From Talinum fruticosum (lineage: Eukaryota; Streptophyta; Magnoliopsida; Caryophyllales; Talinaceae), in NCBI GenBank assembly GCA_021018815.1, contig JAITYX010000146.1:248001-312000 (forward strand): DNA of 64,000 bases. Direction: 5' to 3'. The stretch's first letter is position 1, and the number at the start of each line of letters is the position of its first letter. The position numbers and the translations under genes were made by a program. The notes below the pieces were generated by a model, which did not search any database, was not told where the DNA came from, and was given only the letters and a program-made list of their open reading frames with translations. Below, piece after piece: positions 36,301 to 45,689 of the stretch.

Positions 36301-37335
36301 CAGCAAAGGCCCTACGAACCAGGATACTATTGGCCATCCTTGCGAGAAGACTCGATGGACTTGGTGAGAAAATGCGACAAGTGCCAAAAGTTTGCTCCCG
36401 TGCCAAAGCGCCCGCCTACCGAGTTGACTCCCATCCAATCGCCCCTTCCGTTTGCAAGATGGGGGATGGATATCCTGGGACCATTCCCAAAAGCCACGGG
36501 TCGGCGCAAATATTTGTTCGTAGCGGTGGATTACTTCACTAAATGGATAGAAGCGGAAGCCGTTGCCTCGATCACCGAGAAAGAAGTGCGCAAATTCATT
36601 TGGAAGAACATAATCACCCGATTTGGCGTTCCTAGGGCAATGATATTCGACAACGGGCGGCGGTTTGACACCGACAAGGTGCGGGACTACCTCGCCCGAG
36701 TATGGTTGCCGGGCCCGCTTCACGGCCGTAGCCCATCCCCAGGCCAACGGTCGAGCCGAGTCGGCCAACAAGGTCATACTGAACGGCCTTAAGAAGAGGC
36801 TAGGCGACGCTAAGGGAAAGTGGGCGGAGGAGTTGCCAGCAGTTTTATGGTCTATCGGGACCACGAGAGAAGTCGACCACCGGAGAAACGCCCTTCATGC
36901 TGGTATACGGATCGGAAGCCGTCCTCCCTGTCGAAGTAGCCCTCCATACTCACCGCCTCACAAACTTTCGGGAGGAGTCTAACAACGGGGCCCTCGGGAG
37001 GCCCTTGACTTGCTCCCGATGGTTCGAGGAGATAGCTACCTCCGTGAGGCCATAACCAAATTGAAAATGGCAAGAGCCTACAACGAAGGGTGAAAGGGAA
37101 GGATCTCGAAGTTGGTGACTTGGTTTTGAGAAAAACCGAAGCTACAGGAAAGGCGGCGGAACACGGTAAGCTCACGGCTAATTGGGAAGGGCCGTACATC
37201 ATTCGCGAGGTAGTCCGCCCGGGGACCTACAGGTTGGCCACCCTCGAAGGAGTAGACATTCCTCGAGCATGGCATAGCGAGCAACTTGAAGAAGTACTTC
37301 ATCTAAGTACGGGAAGCGACCTTTGTATGCGGTAA
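33378..37335 (+). pseudogene. pol: pol region: PR, RT, RNase H, second RNase H, integrase
   Basis: Protease: VLVDTGGSVDII (D-T-G) at about 33570-33610. Reverse transcriptase: about 34200-34960, with KKSNGTWRMCVDFTDLNKAC and the YVDDMIV catalytic motif near 34762. First RNase H/connection: about 34960-35400. Second, archaeal-type RNase H: about 35585-35990, with VDGSATKDGSGAG, NNEAEYEAL, YSDSQLV and a late RQADALSKLA. Integrase: about 36240-37000, with CDKCQKFAP zinc-finger end, WGMDILGPF, IFDNGRRFD and QANGRAES supplying D, D and E. The C-terminal part runs to about 37335 (YIIREVVRPGTYRLA) without a chromodomain. The frame changes many times, so the copy as read cannot make one polyprotein. 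Confidence 0.88.
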
Positions 37336-38581
37336 AAGCTCACCGGTTGGCGTGGGGGCCTTTCTTTAAAGACCCACCCAGCCGGGTCCCGACAAATGTT
37401 GTAACGGAATCGACCACGATTGACGCGACTTTTCCAAAGCGCTCAACGGGGGCACACATTCCTATCTCTCTCTTGTAACGAACTTCGATTCTCTATGTTA
37501 ATACAATGAGTACATTTTACGTAACATTACGACTTACTGTCTTATTTTAAGTCGACTTTTGGAATGTGAATAGGGGCTAATACGATCCCCTAGAACCACT
37601 AAATTTCCAATCTCTCTTGTTGTATATTTTGCCTTAGCCGAAGTTGGGGGCATCACTAGGGGCTAATTCGAACCCCTAAGGCCTCCAACCTTTCGGCCCC
37701 TCTTGTTGTATTCTCTCGGACTTAGTTAAAGTTAGAAGAAAGGGTACGATTGTTGTTAATCCTAATGACAACCACTTTGTAAAATTCTACTCTTGCATGT
37801 TTTGCTTGTACCGATTTTGGGGGCAACACTAGGGGCTAATGCGAACCCCTAAGGTAGCCAAAAATTGCCAAAGTCAAAAGATAATCATACACAAGAAACG
37901 ACAAGGAAAATCGGCAACAACCAAAAGAGACAACGAATCAAGCATCGGACAAAGCGCTGAATAGGCATCCAAGCGAGCATCAAATAAACATCGAGTAAGC
38001 ACACAAACAAGCATCAAGCAAGGAATACCCAAGAAAGAAAGTTTAAGGCAAAACAAACCCAAAGTAGCGAAGTATCAAGCTATACGGCACGCGAGGCCAC
38101 CCAAAAACACATGGCATGCAAGCCATCAAAAGCAATCCTAAGGATTGGGAAAGAGAGAGAGGAATGGAGGCTACTCCTCGGGGCCGCCCCGGCCTGGTCA
38201 TCAACCCCGTCCGCGGGAGGAATCTCACCGTCCTCGGGAGTGCCCTCGGTCGGAGAGTCCGATCGTGAGGCAAAGGCCTCGGAGTAAAGAAGGTTGGCAT
38301 ATGCTATCCACTTGCTCTAGCCCCTCCGTCTCCTCGCTCAAAGTCGGGAAACCAACACAAGAAGCTTCCGAAGAGACGCATCCCTAGGCTGCGGCGTCTA
38401 TCTCCTGTGCGGACTCAAAGCGCGACCTCCAACTACGAGCCTTCTCGCGGGCGGCTCCAACGCGAGCTTCGAGGTTTCGCTCTTTCCCTTGAGCGACCTC
38501 CAACTCAGCCTTCGTGGTCTCAAGTTGTGACTTCATATCCCTCTCGCGTTCCGGGAAGCCCCAGCTGGGCCTTTAACTTGC
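37336..38581 (+). other. Non-coding start of the long 3' region of the element
   Basis: Follows the end of integrase. It contains three copies of a short GGGGCTAA-centred motif (near 37574, 37660 and 37830: 'aggggctaat.cga.cccct') and an A-rich stretch at 37870-38060. No protein domain is recognised. Confidence 0.5.
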
Positions 38582-40386
38582 TCACTTCCCCTGGAATCGA
38601 TCGGCCTCATCCTTCTTCTCCTTCGAGAGTTTCCTCAAAGAGCCCCGAAGAGAAGATACTTCCTCTCGAAGACTCGATGAGGAGGACCGAGACTCTATGG
38701 CCTCCATAACCTTGATGAGAGCCTGTGGAGTAAAGGAGTTAGAATCCAAAAAGGCAAAGAAAATACAAGTATAGGGAAAGTTATGCGTTACCTCGGCCCG
38801 CAGTGACCGAGGCGGCGAAACCGGAGAAGCGGCGTTCTTACGAGAACCGTCTCCGTACGTCCTCGGAAGGTTGCCCGCCAAGATGGCCTTGGTCTGCGGG
38901 TCAGCCTGCGAAAACGGCGAGGCCGGAGGCCCGGGCACACCTCCTTGCCGCTTGTGCTAGGAGTCACTCCCTCGGGGAGGAGAGGTGCAAGCGTCCCTCG
39001 AACGCTTATTCGAGTTAGATGATCCGCGTACCGCTTGGCCTCCCACTTTAATGCTCGAATCGAGGCGACGGCTGACTTTTCTCAGCTGGGAAGGACAAAC
39101 CTATGACAACAATATAATGTTAGCATGAAAATCAAAGGTTCAATACAAAAGATTTGACAAGGAGTGTAAGACTCACTGTGGGAGGTCTACTGCCGCTCCC
39201 TTGAAAATGCCGACCTTCGGGACATCGACAGCTGAGGAACGCGGCTCCGATGCTTTCCCTTGCCTCTGTTTGTGGCGTCTTTGCCTTGGGGAGGAGGACC
39301 CGTATCCCGATCATCCTGCGGACGTAAGGAGTTCCGGCCATGGCCTTGGATAAGAGAGCCCTTGCTTGATCTGCAAAAAACAAACCAAAGTCGAGTCGAT
39401 TCGAAACATGAACAAAAACAAGCATAAGGTGGGACAAGTACCCTGTGGAAGTTTCGGATCGAGAGCCGGTCCCGCGGCGACAAGGAACAAGTTCTTCTTG
39501 AAATACTCCCTCTTGGGAAGCCGGTGGGAAGGAAGCCTTTCTTTCCTTCCTTCAATCGTTGGATGGGGTACCTCTCGGGTGCGAAAGTATTCCGCTGCGG
39601 CGTACACCTCGGAACGATAAACCGCGCGGAGAGAACCGGGCATTTTGACGACTTCCTCCTCATCACTCCATGCAGGGACATCCCATTCCCCGTCCAACTT
39701 TTCTACGAAGAGAAACTCATACTTCCACCTATGGATCGATGAAGTCCTACCCGGAGCGATCATGTATCCTCTCTTGTTCGGAAAGGCTGTACCACCCTCG
39801 CTCACCATCTAACGAGACGCTCTTTTGAAAGCCATGAAGGAGGGAGAACAATTCTAAGCTACGGGGAGGTCTTTTATTTCACATGTGGCAATGAACGAAC
39901 AAATCGAGCGCCACGAGTTGGGGACAATCGGGCTGGGGCCGAGGTTGAACTTATTGCATATTGATACAACTAAAGGATGGAGCGGAAACCGCACCCCACC
40001 ATCGAGTGTCGCTTTATAAAAGGCGCGACACCGGGAGGGGGATTTGACTGTGTCCCGCTCCAACGGAACTAGGATCCTATAACTATCGGGGATGCGATAT
40101 TGGCCGAAGAGCCTTGACGCCTGTACCATGTCATTCGCAAGCGGGGATCAATGAAGTGAGAGCCCGGACCATCACTAGGATCCGACCTCTCGAGCAACGA
40201 CTCAACCGAGTCCTCCGCCCCATGAAGTGGTGTGAAGGACGAAAGGGCCTCATCATCTAAAGAAGTATCTAAGGACGGGGAGTTACCTTTGGAATACCCG
40301 TCCCGCAGGAGCTCGTCCATGGTCTTGGGTGTATAAGTGGTCTTAATCCTAGCCATAGTCCTCGCTATCGGAATCTCGCAAGGCAC
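38582..40386 (-). pseudogene. Antisense ORF region, 'gypsy-type transposase' domain-like
   Basis: Three to four minus-strand frames line up in order. 40386-40069 starts with a basic then acidic/Ser-rich leader. 40129-39854 includes RFPLHPLVVSICNKF followed by IVPNSWRSICSF. 39808-39445 has RWKYEFLFV and a W-D-V-P-x-W segment, ending near a possible donor. 38938-38582 is a Ser/charged coiled-coil-like tail. The FPLHP...PNSWR...WK.RFFFV order matches the Pfam family called putative gypsy-type transposase, a plant protein of unknown function carried antisense in some Tat/Retand elements. Frame changes and possible introns interrupt it. Function is unknown. Confidence 0.6.
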
Positions 40387-41148
40387 AACCCGTAAATGTC
40401 ACCTGTCCTCGAAGACCATGACTCCTTTTAACCTCCCAGCGATAAACCACCTCACGGGAACAGCTATTGAGGCCGGGAGTGGGGACCTTTCATAAACGGA
40501 ATCCGAAGTCGCGGGTAGCGTAGCCAAAGGGATGGCCTCCGCAAGCTGCGCTAGGCGCCGAGACTTGCCGCCACGGCACGCGACTAGCTACGGTTAACTC
40601 TCGGGAGGCTACATCGGGGTGACTATCAAGGTTTACGGAGACCTCCAAGTCAGCGAGACGCAGCCACTCCTAGAGACTCCCCCTACAACACCATCATAAC
40701 TACATCTATCCACGGGGCACAACGAGTCTCTCTCCAAGGCACAATTACTCGACAAACTATCATAATGGCTCGCAACCGTACCCTTGGAGCTACCCATTAT
40801 CCTAAGACATGCATCTACTTGAATATTCAAACTACAAGCGGGTTATTCGAAGATATACCTCAAAATTCGAGTGAAGGTGATGAATGCCCGAGTCTAGCTT
40901 GAAGGCTTCTCCCAAGTGCTCTATACCTCACTTTGAGAATTGTTTTGTGAATAATGAAGAGAAGCTCCAAGAGACGGGTTATATAGAGCTCCCTGCTCGA
41001 TCGGTCGGAATCGGCCACAATCGATACCGTCTCCTCGCACAAGACCGAATTTTAAAATTCGAAATTCGAATTCGAATTCACAAATTCCCGGTTTCCGCTC
41101 AAGCGGATCATAAATAAAAGTAAACAACTTAAATTCCGAGGGTTGGGG
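40387..41148. other. Unassigned part of the element
   Basis: No convincing frame on either strand. It is moderately GC-rich and falls in GC towards its right end, with a short palindromic AAATTCGAAATTCGAATTCGAATT run near 41057-41080 (written here as overlapping GAATTC/TTCGAA words). It may be the upstream region of the antisense gene. Confidence 0.4.
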
Positions 41149-41197
41149 CTAGGGTAGGGTTTCTAGGGTTTTAGGGTTTTAGGGTTTTTGGGTTTTG
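41149..41197 (+). repeat. Degenerate telomere-like repeat
   Basis: Consecutive TAGGG/TTTTAGGG-type words (GGCTAGGGTAGGGTTTCTAGGG, then two TTTTAGGG units) resemble the plant telomere repeat TTTAGGG but are irregular. The array lies inside the retrotransposon, immediately left of the hairpin array. Confidence 0.6.
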
Positions 41198-41231
41198 TTA
41201 GCTAGGCTAAGGGTCAAGTAGGGTTCGGAGT

Positions 41232-41760
41232 CGGGGGTCGGTCTCTTCGAGACCGAGTCCGGGTAGGAGCGAGGGGAGGGGGAGGGGTCGGTCTCTTTGA
41301 GACCGAGTCCCAGTCTCGAGAGGGCGAGAGAGAGAGGGTGAGGGGTCGGTCTCGGCAGGACCGACCCCGAGCGCAGAGAGCTAGAGGGAGCGGGTGAGGG
41401 GTCGGTCTCGGCAGGACCGACCCCGAGCGAGGGAGAGCAGAGCGCCGAGAGAGAGCGGAGAGAGAGGGTGAGGGGTCGGTCTCGCGGAGACCGACCCCGA
41501 GCGCCGAGAGCGAGAGAGAGCTAGTGTGCGAGAGGGGTCGGTCTCGGCGGGACCGACCCGGGAGAGGGAGCGGCGAGCGCCGAGAGAGCGAGGAGAGGGG
41601 TGAGGAGTCGGTCTCGCGGGACCGACCCCGAGCGGAAGAGCGCCGAGAGAGAGCGGGAGAGAGAGGGTGAGGGGTCGGTCTCGGCAGGACCGACCCCGAG
41701 CGCCGAGAACGAGAGAGAGCGAGCGAGCGAGAGGGGTCGGTTCCGAGGCCGGGCGAACGC
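41232..41760. repeat. Array of about nine palindromic hairpin units
   Basis: Nine units spaced 54-73 bp each contain a GGTCGGTCTC...GACCGACC inverted repeat. Examples begin near 41236, 41286, 41342, 41399, 41472, 41535, 41605, 41672 and 41733. The clearest, near 41342-41370, pairs GGGGTCGGTC with GACCGACCCC around a 7-base loop. Loops vary (TTC, TTT, GGCAG, GCGGA, GCGGG) while stems stay complementary. The linkers are GA-rich (GAGAGAG, GCGCCGAG). Confidence 0.85.
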
Positions 41761-42540
41761 TCGGTCCCGGGGTCGGGTTAGGCGGTCGGCTCGGGGGTAG
41801 TGGCCCGGCCGAGTGCGATGCGGGGGTGGGGGTAGCCGCAAAACGAGAGGGCCGAGGGGGTGGAGTAAGCGAAACAGGGGGAAGTCGGGACTTGGGCGGG
41901 GAGGGGCGAGTAGTGCCGAGAGAGGGGGAAGGGTGTACACAGGGTCGGTGGCGCAGAAGCGGCGATCGGAGTAGAGCGGGAGTAGCGAGCAACGAGGCGA
42001 GAGGAGAGGGGGACGGCAGCGGGGGCTAGGTCAAGGAGAGAGAGGGAGAGGCGGGAGGGGGTTTGAAATGGTGGGCCGAGAGAGGGGAGCGGGCCCGGGA
42101 GGGGAGAGATAGCGGCGGGGAGCGAGAGAGAGCCGAGGGGAGGGAGAGTGGGCCGAGGGGGCAGGCCCAGCGAAGAGAAGGGGCGCGGGAGCGAGAGAGG
42201 CGAGGGGAGGGAGAGTGGGCCGAGGGGGCAGGCCCAGCGAAGAGAAGGGGCCGCGGGAGCGAGAGAGAGCCGAGGGGAGGGAGAGTGGGCCGAGGGGAGG
42301 GCGAGCCCAGCGAGGGAGAGGGAGAGCCGAGAGGGAGAGATAGTGGGCTAAGGGGGCGAGCCCGGCGAGGGAGAAGGGAGCCGAGGGGAGAGAGTGGGCC
42401 GCGAGAGGAGAGAGAGAGAGGGGGCCCGGAGTAGCGACGAGCCCGGCAACTAGCGAGAGAGTGGGCCGGGGGAGGAGCCCAAGCGAGCTAGGCGAGCGAT
42501 CGATTTTAGAAGTCGTCTTTGGGGGTCGGGTTTAGGAATC
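41761..42540. repeat. GC-rich purine repeats (GAGGGAGAGTGGGCCGAG type)
   Basis: At least three imperfect copies of GAGGGAGAGTGGGCCGAGGG followed by (C/G)AGCCCAGCGA lie at about 42140-42310, with further degenerate copies to 42480. Long open frames on both strands here are low-complexity by-products of missing stop codons in GC-rich DNA and are not called as genes. Confidence 0.75.
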
Positions 42541-42557
42541 AAAAAAAAAAAAAAAAA
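42541..42557. repeat. Poly-A tract at the GC-rich/normal boundary
   Basis: A run of about 17 A marks the sharp change from GC-rich repeat DNA to ordinary composition within the element. Confidence 0.9.
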
Positions 42558-42769
42558 TCAAATCAACTCACAAAAATCGCAAAAACAACACGAGCAAGGC
42601 CCAAACGCTCGTCATGCAACGACTTAGCCTCCGGCGGTTAACAAGTCACGTCTATGCCTTCACAAGGGGCTATCCTTTGGGGTTCAAAGTCGGTGTGCTC
42701 TCGGCGACAACTTGGCCTCCGGGAGCCGAAAATCGCATACTTAGCCCCATAAGGTGATACCCTTCAGAA

Positions 42770-43200
42770 GCTATCTCTCAAGCACTTTCAAGCCTCCGGG
42801 AGCTGAAAGGTCGCGCAAAGACCCATTCCGTTATGGGCACTTGCACTCCCAACGGGAGGTTGGGGGTCGCGTTCTCCGTGGGATGTTCCCTAGCGAGACT
42901 CACGCACTTTCGAACTTTCGGGAATCGAAAGGTCGCGCAAAGACCCATTCCGTCATGGGCACTCACGCACTTTCGAACTTTCGGGAATCGAAAGGTCGCG
43001 CAAAGACCCATTCCGTCATGGGCACTCACGCACTTTCGAACCTTCGGGAATTGGAAGGTCGTGCAAAGACCCATTCCGTCATGGGCACTTATACTCCTAG
43101 CCGAAAGTTAGGAGGTCAAGCTCCCGCGGGATGTCTCCTAGCGAGATACCCATATTCAAGCACTCTCACACCTCCGAGAGCTGAAAGGTTGCTCAGCAAT
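42770..43200. repeat. 63-bp tandem repeat, three full copies plus flanking partial copies
   Basis: Full copies run 42898-42960, 42961-43023 and 43024-43086, each starting ACTCACGCACTTTCGAAC and containing AAAGACCCATTCCGTCATGG. The first two are identical by eye; the third has a few changes. Degenerate relatives flank the array at about 42780-42845 and 43140-43195. Because 63 is a multiple of three, frames stay open across the array on both strands; this is not evidence for a gene. Confidence 0.9.
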
Positions 43201-43450
43201 TACTCTCTAAGTCCAAGGGGCTATGAAAAAACCATTCTTCACAAAAGAACGTCAACGACAAGACGAAGCGAAGAAGAGCATAGTTAACAAAGCGAACTTC
43301 ATTCATTCATTCATTCATTACAACAAGAGCGCGCAACGCACTATTACAAGGAAAGGAAAGCGTCTAAAGATAAAGACACTACGCTACAACACCACGATTA
43401 CGATACTACGCTACGATTACGTTACCCCGACGAAAGGACAGCAACGACCG

Positions 43451-44049
43451 CTACCTCACTTCTCCTTCGGAAGACTCCTCTTCTTCTCGGCGAGGAGGTT
43501 CCTCCTCTTCTCCGATGGAAGGTTCCTCCTCTCCTCCGCCTGGGAGGTCCCTCTTCTTCTCCGCCGGAAGCTCCCTCGTCTTCTCCACCGGAAGATCCCC
43601 CTCCTTCTCCGCCGGGAGGATCCTTCCCTTCTCCTTAGGCAAGTCCCGCCGGCCATGGTAAAGAGAAGTGAGAGGGCCACCTACTCGACTCTTCACTCTC
43701 CAGGGGAGGATCGGATGACGAGCCGGCCCCAAGAGCGGCTCCATCTTTGTTGGCGGAGTTCGCCAAAAATAAAGGCTCGCCGGTTGACGCTCGATGATGC
43801 GATCGTAGTTGCACTCCACCCAAGCCTCAAGGATACCCCACTCGGAGCGGAGCGCGGCTCGAAGTAACTTGAGACCCTCGGCACGATCGTCGATCAAATC
43901 CATCTTCACGGCGTCATCGATGAGGAGTCGGTAGAACATCTCCAAGACAAAGGACGGCCGACAATACTCGATCGCTGCCTCCTCGGCCTCCGCTCGGTTG
44001 AAGCCGGGCACAACTTCTCGTACCCAATAGGAAGCTCTCCGCGAGTCAT
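43451..44049 (-). CDS. Second antisense ORF near the 3' LTR, function unknown
   Basis: The main frame (44011-43451, 186 aa) has a non-repetitive N-terminal half with a plausible globular composition: AEAEEAAIEYCRPSF, VLEMFYRLLIDDAVKMDL and SEWGILEAWVECNYD. Its C-terminal half is made of 7-9 residue repeats on the theme (R)xLPxEKx, turning into an acidic E-rich tail. An ATG at 44049 (MTRGELP) reaches it if the frame changes once by one base near 44020-44030. It starts about 170 bp from the 3' LTR and points away from it, so an antisense promoter in or near the LTR could drive it. I do not recognise the family. Confidence 0.45.
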
Positions 44050-44219
44050 TGTTTGAGAATCAAAAGAGAGGAGAGAAATGAAGAAGTGAAGATGGACAAT
44101 CCTTCTCAAGGCTCACCCCTATTTATAAGAACTTGGGGTCATAAAGGCATCTCGGGTTGGGCTCCACATTCCACCTACCCACCTAGAGAGGCGTGCGGAG
44201 CCGAACGTGAGGGGCTAAA

Positions 44220-44838
44220 TGATTCGGGTATTTCCGGACGGTCCCAGCTCAACCGAGCACGTCACCGGCCGACTGGGCCTAATCGGTTGGATAAAGGAGG
44301 AATCGGTCCAAGACAACCCTTAATGGGCCAGGTAAAAGCCCCAAAGCCCACTGGGGCTAGGGTTTCCCTAAACCGTGGTAAAGTACCATTTTACCCCTTC
44401 AAAATCTCCTATAAATACTCATCACTTCCAAAACCCAAGGCATGCTTGGATGCTCACTTGAGAAGAAGTCCGACCTTGGGGATAATCACCTAAGCTTCCT
44501 AGAAGCTCTCAACACTCATCCATATTCAACCAAGTTCATCGGTGTTCATCCACATTCATCCCGAGAATCTCCCATCTTTGGAAAACCTCTCGATTCCCAA
44601 GGAATCCCCCACGCATATCGAGGAAGATCTCCTCGATCCTTTCGATCAAATCGAGATACTAACTTGAGCGTCGGAGGGCGTTCCCGGGACCCACCACCCG
44701 GGGCTTCGCCTTTTGCGGGTTCGGACGGTCATCACTCGGCTTCGGATCGCTCGTGCCACGTCCTCGGAACCGAAGCGATAAATCCTTCCTCTCTCCGAAT
44801 CATCATCCACATCATCAACTCGCATTTCTCCGGAAACA
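44220..44838 (+). repeat. 3' LTR
   Basis: Starts TGATTCGGG after a purine-containing GTGAGGGGCTAAA (weak polypurine tract) and ends GGAAACA directly before CTAAG. It matches the 5' LTR throughout. About eleven one-base indels and about five or six substitutions separate them by eye. Confidence 0.95.
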
Positions 44839-44843
44839 CTAAG
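44839..44843. repeat. Right target-site duplication CTAAG
   Basis: Identical to the five bases preceding the 5' LTR; it confirms both element boundaries. Confidence 0.92.
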
Positions 44844-45689
44844 TTTATAGGTCAATTAATATTTTTCTTTTTTTTTTTGTAGAGTTTAAGACTCAATATA
44901 AACCATGTAAAAATCTATCATAATTAATAATAACACTTAATATATATCCATAATTAATCTAGCTATTGCAAAAATCTATCATAATTGATTTTTTTTTTCT
45001 CTTTGAGAATTATGTACTGGTTTGAATCAAGTGTAAATAAATGAAAAAATCTTGATTCATTATTTCTGATTTTTCTTTTAAAAAATGAAATTGATAGATT
45101 TAGGAAGCTTAATTTTTGAAAAATGATTTTTCTGCCATTTACTATGCCATGAATGGTTTCTAATTCAAGCTGTTCATTTCTCTATCATTTTTTTTATCAA
45201 TTGCCTATCATTTTATATAAACATTTGGGTAATTTTATCTATAAATTTCTAAAAATTTGAGTTGTAAAAAGACAAGGCTTTAAACTAATATATATGAATT
45301 AATAATTTTTTTGGTCATTCGGCTTCAATTTTCGCAAGTTACTAAGAATTATGCATTAAACATATAAAAAATTATATAAAATTTAATACTTGATCATACA
45401 AGAGATATACACTAATTTATAAAATATAAATGTAAATAAAAAATGATCTTCATCTAGTTTCCCTCCAAACAAACAGCGTATCCTCAAATTTAGACAAGTT
45501 TTCCTGCCCCATTTTCGGTGTTCATCTTCAGCCTCCCCCAATATTCCATCTTTGTTTCTCTCTCCTCTCTCTGTCTTTCTGTTTTGCTAACTCCAGAATG
45601 GAAGACGAATTCATTCCTAAGCTGAAAAATTCATAGGATAAACATAGATAACAATAATACAAACAAGCTTTCAAAACTTGGACGAAGAG
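44844..45689. other. AT-rich spacer and EXO70 leader
   Basis: AT-rich DNA with poly-T runs. The CT-rich patch at about 45540-45600 is typical of a plant 5' leader for the EXO70 gene. No gene is recognised. A chance ATG at 45598 is followed by a short frame only. Confidence 0.5.

Larger units (their letters stand above)
30872..44838 (+). mobile_element. Ty3/gypsy LTR retrotransposon, Tat-like lineage
   Basis: A 13.97-kb element bounded by LTRs of 617-619 bp and a perfect CTAAG duplication. Order on the plus strand: LTR, primer-binding site, gag, protease, reverse transcriptase, RNase H, a second (archaeal-type) RNase H, integrase, then about 6.9 kb of non-gag-pol DNA, then LTR. The extra RNase H between the first RNase H and integrase, the absence of a chromodomain and the long 3' region with antisense frames are features of the Tat/Retand/Ogre lineage. 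Its GC content is far above the surrounding DNA, extreme at 41.2-42.5 kb. The LTRs differ by only about five or six substitutions by eye, so insertion is recent. It sits between the HAD and EXO70 genes and breaks neither. Confidence 0.93.

Noticed and set aside
41149..41197. True telomere or interstitial telomere array
   Set aside because: Only a few irregular units are present, and they are inside an LTR element; too short and degenerate.
41381..42434. Several long frames in the GC-rich repeats (R/S/P/G-rich)
   Set aside because: Low-complexity by-products of GC-rich tandem repeats without stop codons; open on both strands and in several frames.
42898..43086. CRISPR-like array
   Set aside because: Copies are contiguous with no unique spacers, in a plant retrotransposon; an ordinary tandem repeat.
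42754..43287. 177-codon plus-strand frame through the 63-bp repeats
   Set aside because: The repeat length is a multiple of three, so any stop-free unit stays open; the opposite strand is open as well.
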